A stretch of 44,496 nt of DNA from an uncultured Marivita sp. (GCA_947503115.1 CANNCS010000020.1:1-44496), one strand, 5' to 3'; counted from the first letter of the stretch, positions 6,334 through 16,068 are shown. The notes: a model not told the origin generated them from the letters alone. Numbers and translations are program-made.

Positions 6334-7935
6334 ATGAAAATCAACATTAACATCTATTCTGGCTATATACATGGCGCCCTGCAGCCAACTGTAAAAGTAC
6401 ATTTCCTTGAGCTTCCTATTATTGATGCCAATATTCAATATTTACGACTTTTTCTAGAAAGCCTTAACTTGTCGGTGGAAAATTTTGAATTTGACTATGC
6501 CGGCGAAGACCACCCCTCCTACAACACTCCAGAGATTTTAATTATTGCGCTGGATTTTTTAAATCATAATTGTGGCGACAGCCGATTCACAAAAATTAAA
6601 TTATTAAAAAATGATAGAGAGGCAAGTTTTTTCATACCAACAATTTCTCCTGAAATTGTTATGAGTAATCTCAAGTCAATAGTGGAATTATTTGATAAAT
6701 TCAAAAATGGAAAAGCTCCAAGTTTAACTACAGACCTAATTTTACATCAGAAGAAAAAGCTATCACGCTTTTTACCACTTGGAACAAATAATATGAATTT
6801 CATAAAGGCGGCTGTAAGTCAGCATATACCATATAAAATAATTGACCGAAGCCATATAATATATGGCTATGGTAGCTCTTCTGTCATCCTCAATAGCTCA
6901 CTCACTGAACATGAGTCCGTCACAGGCGTGAGTCTTGCAAAAAGCAAAGTGGTATCTAACCGTTTTTTACAAATGTCTGGTTTGCCAGTTACCCGTCAAG
7001 CACAAGTTGAAACTCTTGAGGCGGCGAAACTGATAGCGGATAAATTTGGATATCCAGTTGTTTTGAAACCCGAAGCAGAAGAACAAGGTCGCGGTATATT
7101 TGCTAATATTATAGATTCTCTAGACCTAGAGCTTTGCTACAACCACACGAAAGAAAAATATGATAAAATGATCATCGAAAAGCAAATTATTGGTGACCAC
7201 TATCGAATTGATTTCGCAGACGGCTCCCTGATAAAAGCCGTACGCCGCCGCCCACCACATGTTATTGGAGATGGACTAAAAAGTATAGATGAACTAATCT
7301 CTGCATTAAACTTGGACCCAGAGAGATTGGATCCAAACTCATCAAAGAACATAGTAGAAATTGATAACGATCTAATTCGATGCCTGCGAAATCAGCGTAT
7401 TACGCTTACTGATATTCCAACCTCTGGTCGCAAAATATATTTAAAATCTATATCCAACCTCAGTCGGGGGGGGGATCAAGTTCATGTTGAAAATTTCATT
7501 CACGAAGAAAACTTAGAATTATGCAAGGCGATTTCTCGAATTTTTCGACTTAAAATAATTGGAGTTGACATCATTTCCCCTGACATTTCGGTCCCGTGGC
7601 ATCAAAATGGCGCAAAAATATGTGAAGTTAATGCGCAGCCACAATTAGGTAGAAGCGGCACTGACGTCTATTGGCGCGTTCTTCATAAATATATACGGCC
7701 AGCATGCCAAATTTATGTTCAAATAACAAATAAATATGAAGCAAAAACAACATATCTTTTTGATGTTGAAAAACATATTATTTTTATAGAATTGTCGCCA
7801 AAATCTATTAGTGAAAACGGGATGCCAACGCAATATTATGACTATATGGAATTTTCGGATGATATAACTGAGCAGGAAAAAAAAATGGTGGAGTCTCTTG
7901 TTCAAAGCAAGAAGCCAAAACACCCTCAAGTATAA
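6334..7935 (+). CDS. ATP-grasp ligase resembling the N and G domains of cyanophycin synthetase
   Basis: A 533-aa protein. Residues 1 to about 150 form an N-terminal domain. From GYGSSSVILNSS (178) onward it follows the cyanophycin synthetase ATP-grasp (G) domain: TGVSLAKSKVVSNRFL, GYPVVLKPEAEEQGRG (239-254; Lys and the glycine-rich loop bind ATP), RIDFADGSLIKAVRRRPPHV (291-310), SNLSRGGD (374-381), GVDII (410-414) and EVNAQPQL (431-438; metal ligands). Cyanophycin synthetases are near 870 aa because a Mur-ligase domain follows; here the protein ends about 95 residues after the ATP-grasp motifs, so that domain is missing. It should form an amide or peptide bond by an acyl-phosphate; the substrate is unknown. 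The gene is strikingly AT-rich and is followed, 56 bases on, by an ABC exporter. Confidence 0.78.
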   Translation: MKININIYSGYIHGALQPTVKVHFLELPIIDANIQYLRLFLESLNLSVENFEFDYAGEDHPSYNTPEILIIALDFLNHNCGDSRFTKIKLLKNDREASFFIPTISPEIVMSNLKSIVELFDKFKNGKAPSLTTDLILHQKKKLSRFLPLGTNNMNFIKAAVSQHIPYKIIDRSHIIYGYGSSSVILNSSLTEHESVTGVSLAKSKVVSNRFLQMSGLPVTRQAQVETLEAAKLIADKFGYPVVLKPEAEEQGRGIFANIIDSLDLELCYNHTKEKYDKMIIEKQIIGDHYRIDFADGSLIKAVRRRPPHVIGDGLKSIDELISALNLDPERLDPNSSKNIVEIDNDLIRCLRNQRITLTDIPTSGRKIYLKSISNLSRGGDQVHVENFIHEENLELCKAISRIFRLKIIGVDIISPDISVPWHQNGAKICEVNAQPQLGRSGTDVYWRVLHKYIRPACQIYVQITNKYEAKTTYLFDVEKHIIFIELSPKSISENGMPTQYYDYMEFSDDITEQEKKMVESLVQSKKPKHPQV

Positions 7936-7991
7936 CGCTAAAGATGGATTAGAGACCCGATCTCTTAATTGCTTTTCTAGAGAGGGAAATT

Positions 7992-9782
7992 ATGGAGCTG
8001 CCTGTGCCAAAAAATGTAAAGCCGTCAAAGCATTCATTTTTTTCCTCTAAAGACCGCGAGAATATTTCATGGTTTTGGATCAAATATTTAAAAGCAAAAA
8101 CACCTTGGCTAATTTTAGTCCTAGTCCTGATTGCTGTTCAAGGAGCGGTTTACCAACAATTTCTTGTTCTAACCGAGGATGGCCTCAGAGTTATCTTTGA
8201 TAGCGGTTCAATAAATGACTTGGTTTGGGTCTGTGGAATTGTCTTTGCGCTTTTTACCACGCGGGCTGTGATTTCATATATCATACCACGTCTTTCGGTC
8301 TGGCTGGCAAGTGAGGCTGTGATGCAAATGCGGCGTGATTTGATTGATCATCTCATGACTTTAGACTTGGCGTTTTTCGAGCGCACTCAGCCTGGTGAAA
8401 TAATTCTTCGCCTCGTCAATCAGTCTCAAGCATTGAGCCTATTTGTAGGTCAGGCGACAGTTAATGCTGCACGGGATGCCGCAACAATATTTATTGTTTC
8501 AGGATACTTATTATACAAATCACCGTTTCTATTCTTAGCTGCTATTGTTGTCATGCCAACAATATTACTGCTGATGCAGCATGTATCCTCCACAATTAAG
8601 AAAATTCAATCAACTGCTGAGAATGCAATGGGTGCCTATATGACAGGCATTGATGAGATGACGTCTGGGATGCGGACCGTTAAGATTTCTGGACAAGAAG
8701 AAGTAGAACGCACCCGCCTTGTAACGGCGACACATAATATTCGTAATATATCTCTACGTCTGCAATCCGCCCAAGCATTGGTGATGCCAGCCATCGATAT
8801 GATGGCTGCTTTTGTGTATGTTTTGGTTATTGGAGGTGGCGGATATATGGCCATCTCAGGAGAATTTGGTCTCGATGGCGCTGGAATAATTGCATATCTT
8901 TTAGGGCTTGCACTGATTTTTGATCCCGCCCGAACCTTGGCTAGTTTTTTTGCCAAACTTCAAGCCAACCTAATTCTTCTAGATGGTGTTCGCAGCCTTT
9001 ATCGCGAAACCCCTAAAATCACAGATGCGCCACACGCACATGAAGATTTTGATCGTTCAGGTGATCTCATTCTCAATGAGGTACAGTTTTGTTACGATAA
9101 GAACCACCCGCTCTTTGATAACTTGTCGATGCGCTTTGCGGGGCGGAAGGTTTCCGCAATTGTTGGGGCAACAGGATCGGGGAAGACAACAGTACTCAGT
9201 CTGCTGACCCGGCTATATGATGTCGATCATGGGTCTGTCACTATAGGTGGCACGGCCGTCAAGGACGTTAAAATTAAAGCACTGCGCTCCTCCTTCTCAG
9301 TTGTTGCACAGGACATCGTTATTTTTAACAATTCTCTTAAAGAGAACATCCGCTACGTACGGCCTGATGCAACAGACGACGAGGTCCGTGCTGCAGCTGA
9401 AGCCGCAGAAATTGCAGACCTCATGGACGCTCGTGGGAACAAGCCTTTGGGGCCAAAGGGAAGCCAACTCTCAGGGGGTCAAAAACAACGCATTGCCATT
9501 GCACGTGCATTCTTGAGGGCGTCGCCAATCTTACTCCTGGACGAAGCAACGTCGGCCTTGGATCAAAAAACCGAAGACAAGGTTAAACGTGCTTTAAACC
9601 GATTGTCAGAGGGTAAGACCACCTTGATTGTTGCGCATCGGTTATCTGCCATCACGCATGCAGATTGGATCTATGTCATGGATGCTGGGCAGGTCGTTGA
9701 GCAGGGGAATCATGACACGCTGATTGCGCAGGGCGGCCTGTATGCCGGGATGTATAAGGCACAAAAAGGCAGCTATGCATGA
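7992..9782 (+). CDS. ABC exporter, membrane and ATPase domains fused (MsbA-like)
   Basis: A 596-aa half-transporter. The N-terminal half has several membrane helices (for example TPWLILVLVLIAVQGAVYQQ near 37-56) and the conserved FFERTQPGEIILRLVNQ segment of exporters. The ATPase domain has Walker A GATGSGKTT (about 392-400), signature LSGGQKQR (about 492-499), Walker B ILLLDEATSALD and the H-loop VAHRLS. It would work as a homodimer in the inner membrane. It resembles MsbA/lipid A-type and peptide exporters, and lacks the C39 peptidase domain of bacteriocin exporters. It follows the ATP-grasp gene at 56 bases with GAGAGGGAAA upstream of the start, so the ligase product is a candidate substrate (inference). 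Confidence 0.85.
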   Translation: MELPVPKNVKPSKHSFFSSKDRENISWFWIKYLKAKTPWLILVLVLIAVQGAVYQQFLVLTEDGLRVIFDSGSINDLVWVCGIVFALFTTRAVISYIIPRLSVWLASEAVMQMRRDLIDHLMTLDLAFFERTQPGEIILRLVNQSQALSLFVGQATVNAARDAATIFIVSGYLLYKSPFLFLAAIVVMPTILLLMQHVSSTIKKIQSTAENAMGAYMTGIDEMTSGMRTVKISGQEEVERTRLVTATHNIRNISLRLQSAQALVMPAIDMMAAFVYVLVIGGGGYMAISGEFGLDGAGIIAYLLGLALIFDPARTLASFFAKLQANLILLDGVRSLYRETPKITDAPHAHEDFDRSGDLILNEVQFCYDKNHPLFDNLSMRFAGRKVSAIVGATGSGKTTVLSLLTRLYDVDHGSVTIGGTAVKDVKIKALRSSFSVVAQDIVIFNNSLKENIRYVRPDATDDEVRAAAEAAEIADLMDARGNKPLGPKGSQLSGGQKQRIAIARAFLRASPILLLDEATSALDQKTEDKVKRALNRLSEGKTTLIVAHRLSAITHADWIYVMDAGQVVEQGNHDTLIAQGGLYAGMYKAQKGSYA

Positions 9783-9871
9783 GTATGAGCGCCAATCGCT
9801 CACACCTAGCAAGTTAAAACACGTCCATATATTGTGATAGTATCGCTACTAACCCCGTTATGAGAGCCTGA

Positions 9872-9912
9872 ACCCGTATCGTGAGTATACGTCACCAACG
9901 GGTATGCTTTTT
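9872..9912 (+). terminator. Probable rho-independent terminator after the ABC exporter
   Basis: ACCCGT (9872-9877) pairs with ACGGGT (9898-9903). Inside, GTGA and TCAC pair around GTATACG. A run of five T follows at 9908-9912. It lies between the ABC exporter and the XRE gene, so the latter probably has its own promoter. Confidence 0.5.
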
Positions 9913-9974
9913 CAATACATCTGTGCTACAGTCATGATATGATGGATTATCTGCTGCCATGAAAGATATTCGCT

Positions 9975-10277
9975 ATGCTTGCCGAACTGAACAAAACGAC
10001 ACCTGAACAAAACAAAGAGCATCGTGCGACATTGGGCATATGGCTGAAGTCCCTTCGCGAAGAGCGAGGACTATCCCAGCGTGACCTCGCCGATCTTTTG
10101 AACTTGGACTATTACACGTTCATTTCTCAACTCGAGACAGGACGGGGGAAAATCCCGGAGCATCGATATGCTGAGTGGGCTATCGCCTTGGGGCAAGATC
10201 CACGTAGCTTTGTTCAGATCCTGCTGAAATATTATCAGCCAAGCACATATCAAATATTATTTGACGATGCTGGCTGA
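9975..10277 (+). CDS. XRE-family helix-turn-helix regulator
   Basis: A 100-aa protein. WLKSLREERGLSQRDLADLL followed by NLDYYTFISQLETGRGKIPE is a Cro/C1-type helix-turn-helix at residues about 28-70. The remaining C-terminal part (YAEWAIALGQDPRSFVQILL) is short and has no visible ligand-binding domain. The gene lies 78 bases before the 614-aa unknown gene, on the same strand, and next to the convergent T1SS locus. I infer that it controls its neighbour or the adhesin/T1SS genes; no operator could be assigned. It is not a TA antitoxin by context, since the next gene does not look like a toxin. Confidence 0.82.
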   Translation: MLAELNKTTPEQNKEHRATLGIWLKSLREERGLSQRDLADLLNLDYYTFISQLETGRGKIPEHRYAEWAIALGQDPRSFVQILLKYYQPSTYQILFDDAG

Positions 10278-10355
10278 TACGGTGTGAGAAGTGAAATAGA
10301 CAGCAGACACATAGTCTTGCACTAGTCTGAATGTACTTGAGAAAATGGTTCTTGA

Positions 10356-12200
10356 ATGGCAGACGTTCTAGAGTTCAAACGCAATACGGGCAGTTCTTGC
10401 GGACTGTCTTTTATGCGTTCTGATGGTGAAACGCTCTCTTTTAAGCATACATCGGAAGGGCGCGTCGAGCTTGAGCCAGTCATTCATAGCGATCTCACGC
10501 CAGAGGATGGCGTAAAGTCTCAGTACAAGATACGCGATTGGACAAATCAAGAACTTGCTAATCTTTTTCGAGTTAAACATCTCTTAGATGCAGCAGGTGT
10601 TATTTGTGAAATCGACAGAGGCCTGACAGACGAAGGTGAGCCTTGGTTTGTATTCTGTCAGTCTGATGGGGAAGTCTTTATCCATCTCTGCCGTATTGAT
10701 GGAAAATATATTTTAGACAATCCTAATATTGAACGTCCCCTGTCTGGTTATGATTTCACTGACCTGATCTCTGATTTCACAAATCTGCGTACATTAAGTG
10801 CAGAACAATCCACGACCCAAAGTAACGACGCCACACATCGCGTGGTACATCTGAAACGTGGAGGAAAAGTACGCCTGCATCCTTCCGCACTTTTGGCCGC
10901 CCTCGTGTGGACACTCTATTTGTCAGCGGAAGAACTCGTTCTTGTGCAGCCCGAGTTGGACACAAATGATATTGACGAAGATCATGATCTCACCATTACA
11001 TTTGATCAATCCCAAGAAGACCAAATTGAAGCGCTAGCCATAGAAACGCGCCAAGCAATTGATGAGATTTCAGATTTTGACCATAAGGGCTTACAAGATG
11101 ATTTCCTTCGCCTCGAAGGTACTGTGTTGCCCTCAAAGGACATGCAACTTTCAACTCTCACAGCCATCAGCCCAATAGGCTATGCGTTTGGATTGAGTTC
11201 AATAGCAATTGCCTTGGGCTTCCTATCTGAAGAACGGTTTTCAGACGATCACAGCGCCATTCTGACATTGATTGACAAGGCCTTCTCTTCATTTGGTCAA
11301 GTCAGCGAGCTCTCCACACGGTCATCTGATGAATATTCAGAAAATACCACACGTTTAGATTCCATAATCAGGTTTCTAACTGAACTTCAGTTTCATCATC
11401 CGCTGGAGGCTATTGCGCATGATGAACCGTCGAAAGATGCACATACTAACACATCCGCTCATCAGAGCGCATTAAGCGATTTTTTATTGCAAGATGATGG
11501 TTTTGTATCGGCTGAACAGAGTGATCAAAGCGCGCAGAAATATACTGAGGACACACATAAGCTTACCTTAGATACAACAACCGATGAGATCATACAGTCC
11601 AATCCTGATGCTGCAGGTGAGCAAAACGTTGCTCTCGCATCAAGAGACGAGAAAATACATATCAGCACTAAAGCAGAAGATATCACCACGCTAATCCAAA
11701 TATGGGATGCACCGTTACACACATTTTATCTTGGGGACGAATATATACACGCATCATTCGATGTAAGCAGCATCACATCTTCAGAAATCACTCAGATTTT
11801 CACAACACCTGATATTCACGATGAACAGCCCGGTCTGCTGTCTGTAGATGGAGCCTCTTTAGCGACCGTTGATTATTTTGAATCTCACTCAAGTCGTGCA
11901 ATTGAGGTTGGCGTAACTTTCCAAGATGTTATTCAAAACGTGTTTAACTTCGATCATTCAAAATCTTCGTCTTTTGACAGACAGGCAAAAGATTTTGTTA
12001 AGTTCTTTATGGCAAAGGATGAAGACATTGAGATTATTGTCAGAGGTGACGATATGATTTTGATCGACATGGCTGGATTTTACAAACCCACAGACGATGA
12101 TGCCCCATATTATATAATGAGTTGGGAACTTAATGGTGGTGGAACAATCGCCACGGTAGGATTACAGCCAGATTTTGATTACTTTACAACAGTCGCGTAA
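10356..12200 (+). CDS. Unknown protein with two hydrophobic helices, linked to T1SS
   Basis: A 614-aa acidic protein that I cannot assign to a named family. Residues 95-118 (EPWFVFCQSDGEVFIHLCRI then DGKY) form a striking motif that I recall from unnamed alphaproteobacterial proteins beside secretion and adhesin loci. Two hydrophobic stretches, PSALLAALVWTLYL (177-190) and PIGYAFGLSSIAIALGFL (about 272-290), could be membrane helices. The central part (about 340-450) is Ser/Asp/Gln-rich and probably disordered. The C-terminal part (about 500-614) looks folded (FVKFFMAKDEDIEIIVRGDD). No signal peptide is seen. It converges on the T1SS genes with a 44-base gap. It may be an inner-membrane accessory of adhesin production or a sensor; this is inference. 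Confidence 0.7.
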   Translation: MADVLEFKRNTGSSCGLSFMRSDGETLSFKHTSEGRVELEPVIHSDLTPEDGVKSQYKIRDWTNQELANLFRVKHLLDAAGVICEIDRGLTDEGEPWFVFCQSDGEVFIHLCRIDGKYILDNPNIERPLSGYDFTDLISDFTNLRTLSAEQSTTQSNDATHRVVHLKRGGKVRLHPSALLAALVWTLYLSAEELVLVQPELDTNDIDEDHDLTITFDQSQEDQIEALAIETRQAIDEISDFDHKGLQDDFLRLEGTVLPSKDMQLSTLTAISPIGYAFGLSSIAIALGFLSEERFSDDHSAILTLIDKAFSSFGQVSELSTRSSDEYSENTTRLDSIIRFLTELQFHHPLEAIAHDEPSKDAHTNTSAHQSALSDFLLQDDGFVSAEQSDQSAQKYTEDTHKLTLDTTTDEIIQSNPDAAGEQNVALASRDEKIHISTKAEDITTLIQIWDAPLHTFYLGDEYIHASFDVSSITSSEITQIFTTPDIHDEQPGLLSVDGASLATVDYFESHSSRAIEVGVTFQDVIQNVFNFDHSKSSSFDRQAKDFVKFFMAKDEDIEIIVRGDDMILIDMAGFYKPTDDDAPYYIMSWELNGGGTIATVGLQPDFDYFTTVA

Positions 12201-12244
12201 TTGAACAGTTACTCGTAACCTCATATGCAAGCAGACGTTTTTAT

Positions 12245-13537
12245 TTATTCTTCAATCATACTTTTACGAACTGCATCCATCAAAGGTGATACGATGTAAT
12301 TAGCAACGGTGCGCTCACCGGTTGTAATAATAACATCTGCAGGCATACCAGGAGTGAGCCTGCCTGAAATTTCCTCTGGTATATCCTCTTCGATCACCTC
12401 AATTCGAGCCAGATAATATGGCATCTCTTGTGGATTTTCAGGTGTTATGACGTCATTAGATACAGACTGCACCTGCCCAAGCATGATCGGCGTCAGCTTT
12501 GTTTTAAAAGCTGTAAAACGTACTTCTGTCTGAAGACCAGGTGCGACATTATCAATGTCTCGTGGAGAGACGCGTGCATTTATGAGCAGCTCTTCATCTT
12601 CAGGAACCAGCTCCATAAGAATCTGTCCCGCTTGAATAACGGATCCGACAGTATGTACTTTCAAATCTTGGATAGTGCCTGAACCTGGAGCGCGAATATC
12701 TGTTCGTGTCATAACATCTTCCACAATCTTGGCGCGCTGCTCTAGCTCTGCGATTTCCGCACGCACTTTCTCCAATTCGGAATTGGCCCGTTCTTTATAC
12801 TCTTGTTCAACTTGTATCTTTTCGAAATAGGTTTCGTTGATTGAATTTTTTGCTTGTGCGATCTCTGAAATCACACGGCCCAAAGATGCTTCAATTTGGA
12901 TTAGATCATCTTCTCTTTGAGAGAGGATATTTGTTTGGATCAGGCCTTTTTCTTGCCCACTCCGCATACGTTCAATCATTTCATTAAAGTTCACAAGCCG
13001 CCTCTCGAGTGCAGATTTCTGCAATTCAAGACCTTCGATCTGTGTATTGGTTTGCTCAACGCGAACGGTCAAAATATCTGTACGAGACTTCAGGATCGAA
13101 CGCCGATCTTGAAACAAGTCCACTTGATCCTTGAATGAGGATTGGATGGTAGCAGAATCTGCTTTACGCAAATCATTAGGTAATACAATCGTGTCAGCCA
13201 GCTCGCGTTCAGCAAGCAAACGCGCCTCAGTGACTTTAGCAACATCCAAGCGGGTGGTGATGACGTCCAAATTAGAGCGTGCTTCGACGTCACTTAATCG
13301 GAGGAGAATATCACCTTCAGAAACAGTGTCTGCTTCTTGGACGAGGATCTCAGCTACGATACCACCTTCTAAGTGCTGAACAACTTTCCTGTTTCCTTCG
13401 AGAGAGATTGTTCCCGGCGCAAATACAGCGCTGTCAAGTTTGGCAACAGCCGCCCAACTCCCGAACACGCCGAACATAACGAATATAATTGCATAGCCCA
13501 TAAGCGCGACTGGGCGAGTGCTTGGCTTCTTAATCAT
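12245..13537 (-). CDS. T1SS membrane fusion protein, HlyD family
   Basis: A 430-aa adaptor with one N-terminal membrane helix (residues about 11-31, ALMGYAIIFVMFGVFGSWAA). A biotinyl-lipoyl-like half follows (FAPGTISLEGNRKVVQHLEG-GIVAEILVQEADTVSEGD). Long coiled-coil helices cover about 95-280. The second lipoyl half (TDIRAPGSGTIQDLKVHTVG) and a beta-barrel end the protein. It spans the periplasm and joins the ATPase to an outer-membrane TolC protein that is not encoded here. It lies 64 bases downstream of the T1SS ATPase gene and is surely co-transcribed with it. Length and motifs are normal for HlyD/PrtE proteins. Confidence 0.92.
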   Translation of the reverse strand: MIKKPSTRPVALMGYAIIFVMFGVFGSWAAVAKLDSAVFAPGTISLEGNRKVVQHLEGGIVAEILVQEADTVSEGDILLRLSDVEARSNLDVITTRLDVAKVTEARLLAERELADTIVLPNDLRKADSATIQSSFKDQVDLFQDRRSILKSRTDILTVRVEQTNTQIEGLELQKSALERRLVNFNEMIERMRSGQEKGLIQTNILSQREDDLIQIEASLGRVISEIAQAKNSINETYFEKIQVEQEYKERANSELEKVRAEIAELEQRAKIVEDVMTRTDIRAPGSGTIQDLKVHTVGSVIQAGQILMELVPEDEELLINARVSPRDIDNVAPGLQTEVRFTAFKTKLTPIMLGQVQSVSNDVITPENPQEMPYYLARIEVIEEDIPEEISGRLTPGMPADVIITTGERTVANYIVSPLMDAVRKSMIEE

Positions 13538-13601
13538 TTAGCTCATGTCCTAAGCCGTCCTTACGGAGAAAGGATCAGCAAATCTTTGGTCAAACGTTAT
13601 T

Positions 13602-15341
13602 TTACTCAGACGTTGATAACTTAATGACTGAGGGGCTTTTTTCCCCAGCGACTTTCGAACGAGGCTGTTGCTGCTGTTTTTGTTGCGCAAACAATTCTTT
13701 TGTTGGGCCAAACTTCTCGACAGCACCATTCATCAGCATCAACGTTTTGTCAGATACCGCTAAGAGATTAGATTTATGGGTTACGAAGATTACGGTCTTA
13801 CCCATTTTCTTCAACTCTTGAATGCACTGGATCAGAGCTTTCTCACCCATGCTATCGAGATTAGAGTTTGGTTCATCAAGAACGATTAGGCTTGGCAGGC
13901 GATAGACAGCACGCGCTAAGCCGACACGTTGACGCTGTCCTCCGGACAAGAACATCCCACCGTCACCGACTTCGGTTTCGTATCCATTGCCAAGTGTTTG
14001 AATCATATCATGAGCGCCAGACAGCTTGGAGGCGATGACGATATCTTTATCATCCGCCCCCTCTGCAAACCGAGAAACATTTTCAGCGACGGATCCACTG
14101 AACAGCTTCACGTCTTGTGGCAGATACCCGATATAGCGTCCAAGTTGGTCTGGCCCCCAATGTTGCATTTCCGTGCCATCTAACCGCACTGCGCCAGAAG
14201 CAGGATTGGCAGCACCTACCAGGTGACGAACCAGTGACGACTTACCCGAACCACTTGGACCGATGATGGCAAGGACTTCGCCGGGCTCAATGTTGAAACT
14301 TATGCCACGCAACAATGCATCTCGCGTCCCAGGAACAGTTGCAAAGAGCTTATCAACACTCAGCTTGCCTTTGGGCGCAGGCAACTCAACACGCTCTTCT
14401 TGTTCGGCAACCTGCGCAAAAAGCTGTTTCAACCGAGCATGTGCAGCTCGGGCACCCACAAATTGCTTCCATTGACCAACAGCTTGTTCAACCGGAGCCA
14501 AAGCGCGACCCATTACAATGGAAGCAGCGATCATAATACCCGGCGAGATTAATTGCTGGATCGCAAGATATGCACCAACTCCCAAGATAGCCACCTGCAG
14601 GCTCATCCGTACAAATTTTGACGTCGCCATGATAGAGCCAGCCCTGTCACTGGCCTTGGCTTGATGCAAAAGCATCTCGTCATGTTGTTTGAGCCATCGT
14701 TGCTTAAGTGGCTTCTCCATGCCTAAAGCCCGGATCACCTCCGCATTTTGCATAGTGGTATTTACAAAGTGATTTGCAGATTGCGATGCTTTTCCAGCAT
14801 CCTGAAGCGCACCGCGTGTGGCAAATTCGTTGGTCAGCGCCAAAGCAAAGATGATGAGAGCGCCCACTGTGGCCACAAGGCCAAGCCAGGGATGGAATGC
14901 AAAACATAAAGCCAAGAACAGTGGCACCCAAGGCGCGTCAAAGAAGGACAGTATCCCCTGCCCCGTCATGAATTCCCTGACTTTATCGATATCCGTTAAC
15001 GCAATCTGCGCGTTACTTGCTGGCGTCGCAGTTTTTTGCTGCACAACTCTATGAAAGACTGGATTGGCAACAACCTCGTCAAACTGCAGACCGGCCCGAA
15101 CCAGCAGACGTGATCTCGTGAACTCCAAAAGCCCGTAACAAAGCAGCATAGTGACTGCGATACCTGTGATCATGACCAGAGTCATCTCGTTGCGGCTTGC
15201 AAGGACACGATCATAAATCTGCAGCATGTACAGAGGCCCAACAAACATCAGCAAGTTGGTGAAGAAGCTGAAGACAATCGTCGCTGCCATCGCAGATCGA
15301 AATTTTCCGTAAGCGATCTGAAGAGAATTTTTCTGATGCAT
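13602..15341 (-). CDS. T1SS permease/ATPase, PrtD type
   Basis: A 579-aa ABC protein of the PrtD/LapB-related type I secretion group. The N-terminal half holds membrane helices (AMAATIVFSFFTNLLMFVGP-LYMLQIYDRVL, a signature of this group). The ATPase half has Walker A GPSGSGKSS (about 359-367), signature LSGGQRQR (about 464-471) and Walker B LIVLDEPNSNLD. There is no N-terminal C39-like domain, which fits the export of RTX proteins with an uncleaved C-terminal signal. The C-terminus is Gln-rich. It lies between the two small genes plus the RTX gene upstream and the HlyD gene downstream, all on the minus strand, so the natural substrate is the 3848-aa RTX protein. Confidence 0.92.
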   Translation of the reverse strand: MHQKNSLQIAYGKFRSAMAATIVFSFFTNLLMFVGPLYMLQIYDRVLASRNEMTLVMITGIAVTMLLCYGLLEFTRSRLLVRAGLQFDEVVANPVFHRVVQQKTATPASNAQIALTDIDKVREFMTGQGILSFFDAPWVPLFLALCFAFHPWLGLVATVGALIIFALALTNEFATRGALQDAGKASQSANHFVNTTMQNAEVIRALGMEKPLKQRWLKQHDEMLLHQAKASDRAGSIMATSKFVRMSLQVAILGVGAYLAIQQLISPGIMIAASIVMGRALAPVEQAVGQWKQFVGARAAHARLKQLFAQVAEQEERVELPAPKGKLSVDKLFATVPGTRDALLRGISFNIEPGEVLAIIGPSGSGKSSLVRHLVGAANPASGAVRLDGTEMQHWGPDQLGRYIGYLPQDVKLFSGSVAENVSRFAEGADDKDIVIASKLSGAHDMIQTLGNGYETEVGDGGMFLSGGQRQRVGLARAVYRLPSLIVLDEPNSNLDSMGEKALIQCIQELKKMGKTVIFVTHKSNLLAVSDKTLMLMNGAVEKFGPTKELFAQQKQQQQPRSKVAGEKSPSVIKLSTSE

Positions 15342-15501
15342 GAGAACCTTACCGTCTGCGTGGAACTACGCCTACTGTATGATAACAAAATTTATACCGC
15401 TTATCACGTCGATAAGTAGGTTCGCCTTACTTCAACGCATAACAATTGTACAGCAACACGACAGGAACCGCCTGTACAGAACAGCGGTTCGTCAGTTAAT
15501 T

Positions 15502-16068
15502 TCAGTTTAGAAGTTTTGTAACTCGTTGGCTGGAAACATCTGCACGCAACCAAGCTGGCCAGAATGTCTCTGTCCATCCAGCAACCTGATAACGGCTATA
15601 TAAAATACTTAACCACTGCCTTAGCGTCGTATCTGTAAATCGAATGGAAAACATCTTTCCATTTTCTTCTGTTTTAAAAATTATCTCCAAAAATTTTCTT
15701 TGTCTTTTAATGTCAATTTCCGTTATAAGGTGTTTTTCAAAATTACCATCGCGCTTCCTATCTGAAAGAGAACTCTTATGAGAGCTTAACTTTCCAACTG
15801 CAGCAGACTGGGCGAATTTGTGAATAGCATCTGTCTTGATGGTGTTATCCGCGACTGTCCCAGATGGCGCACCAATAATTTTTGCAAACAGCGTAGAAAG
15901 AAAACTGTTCAGCAATCTCCGTGTTAACCAAAGCGTCTGAACATCACTTTGATCGCACGCAAGAAAAACCTGAATGCGATCTTCAGAATTGGAATAATGC
16001 GTTGTGAATTGCTTCACTGTTAGGGGCTTAGATACTATCACCCCCAACATATTGTCAGCTGTCATCAT
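15502..16068 (-). CDS. Conserved-looking unknown protein between the adhesin and T1SS genes
   Basis: A 188-aa protein if started at 16068 (MMTADNMLGVIVSKPLTVKQ), where the start overlaps the end of the upstream small gene by 14 bases, a sign of translational coupling. A longer frame up to 16140 exists but would lie inside that gene. Notable segments are VQTLWLTRRLLNSFLSTLFA, a likely amphipathic helix, and the C-terminal LRQWLSILYSRYQVAGWTET-FWPAWL. I do not recognise a named domain. No signal peptide or clear membrane helix is seen. Its place between the RTX gene and the T1SS ATPase suggests an adhesin-related cytoplasmic role, for example chaperoning or regulating export (inference). Confidence 0.65.
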   Translation of the reverse strand: MMTADNMLGVIVSKPLTVKQFTTHYSNSEDRIQVFLACDQSDVQTLWLTRRLLNSFLSTLFAKIIGAPSGTVADNTIKTDAIHKFAQSAAVGKLSSHKSSLSDRKRDGNFEKHLITEIDIKRQRKFLEIIFKTEENGKMFSIRFTDTTLRQWLSILYSRYQVAGWTETFWPAWLRADVSSQRVTKLLN

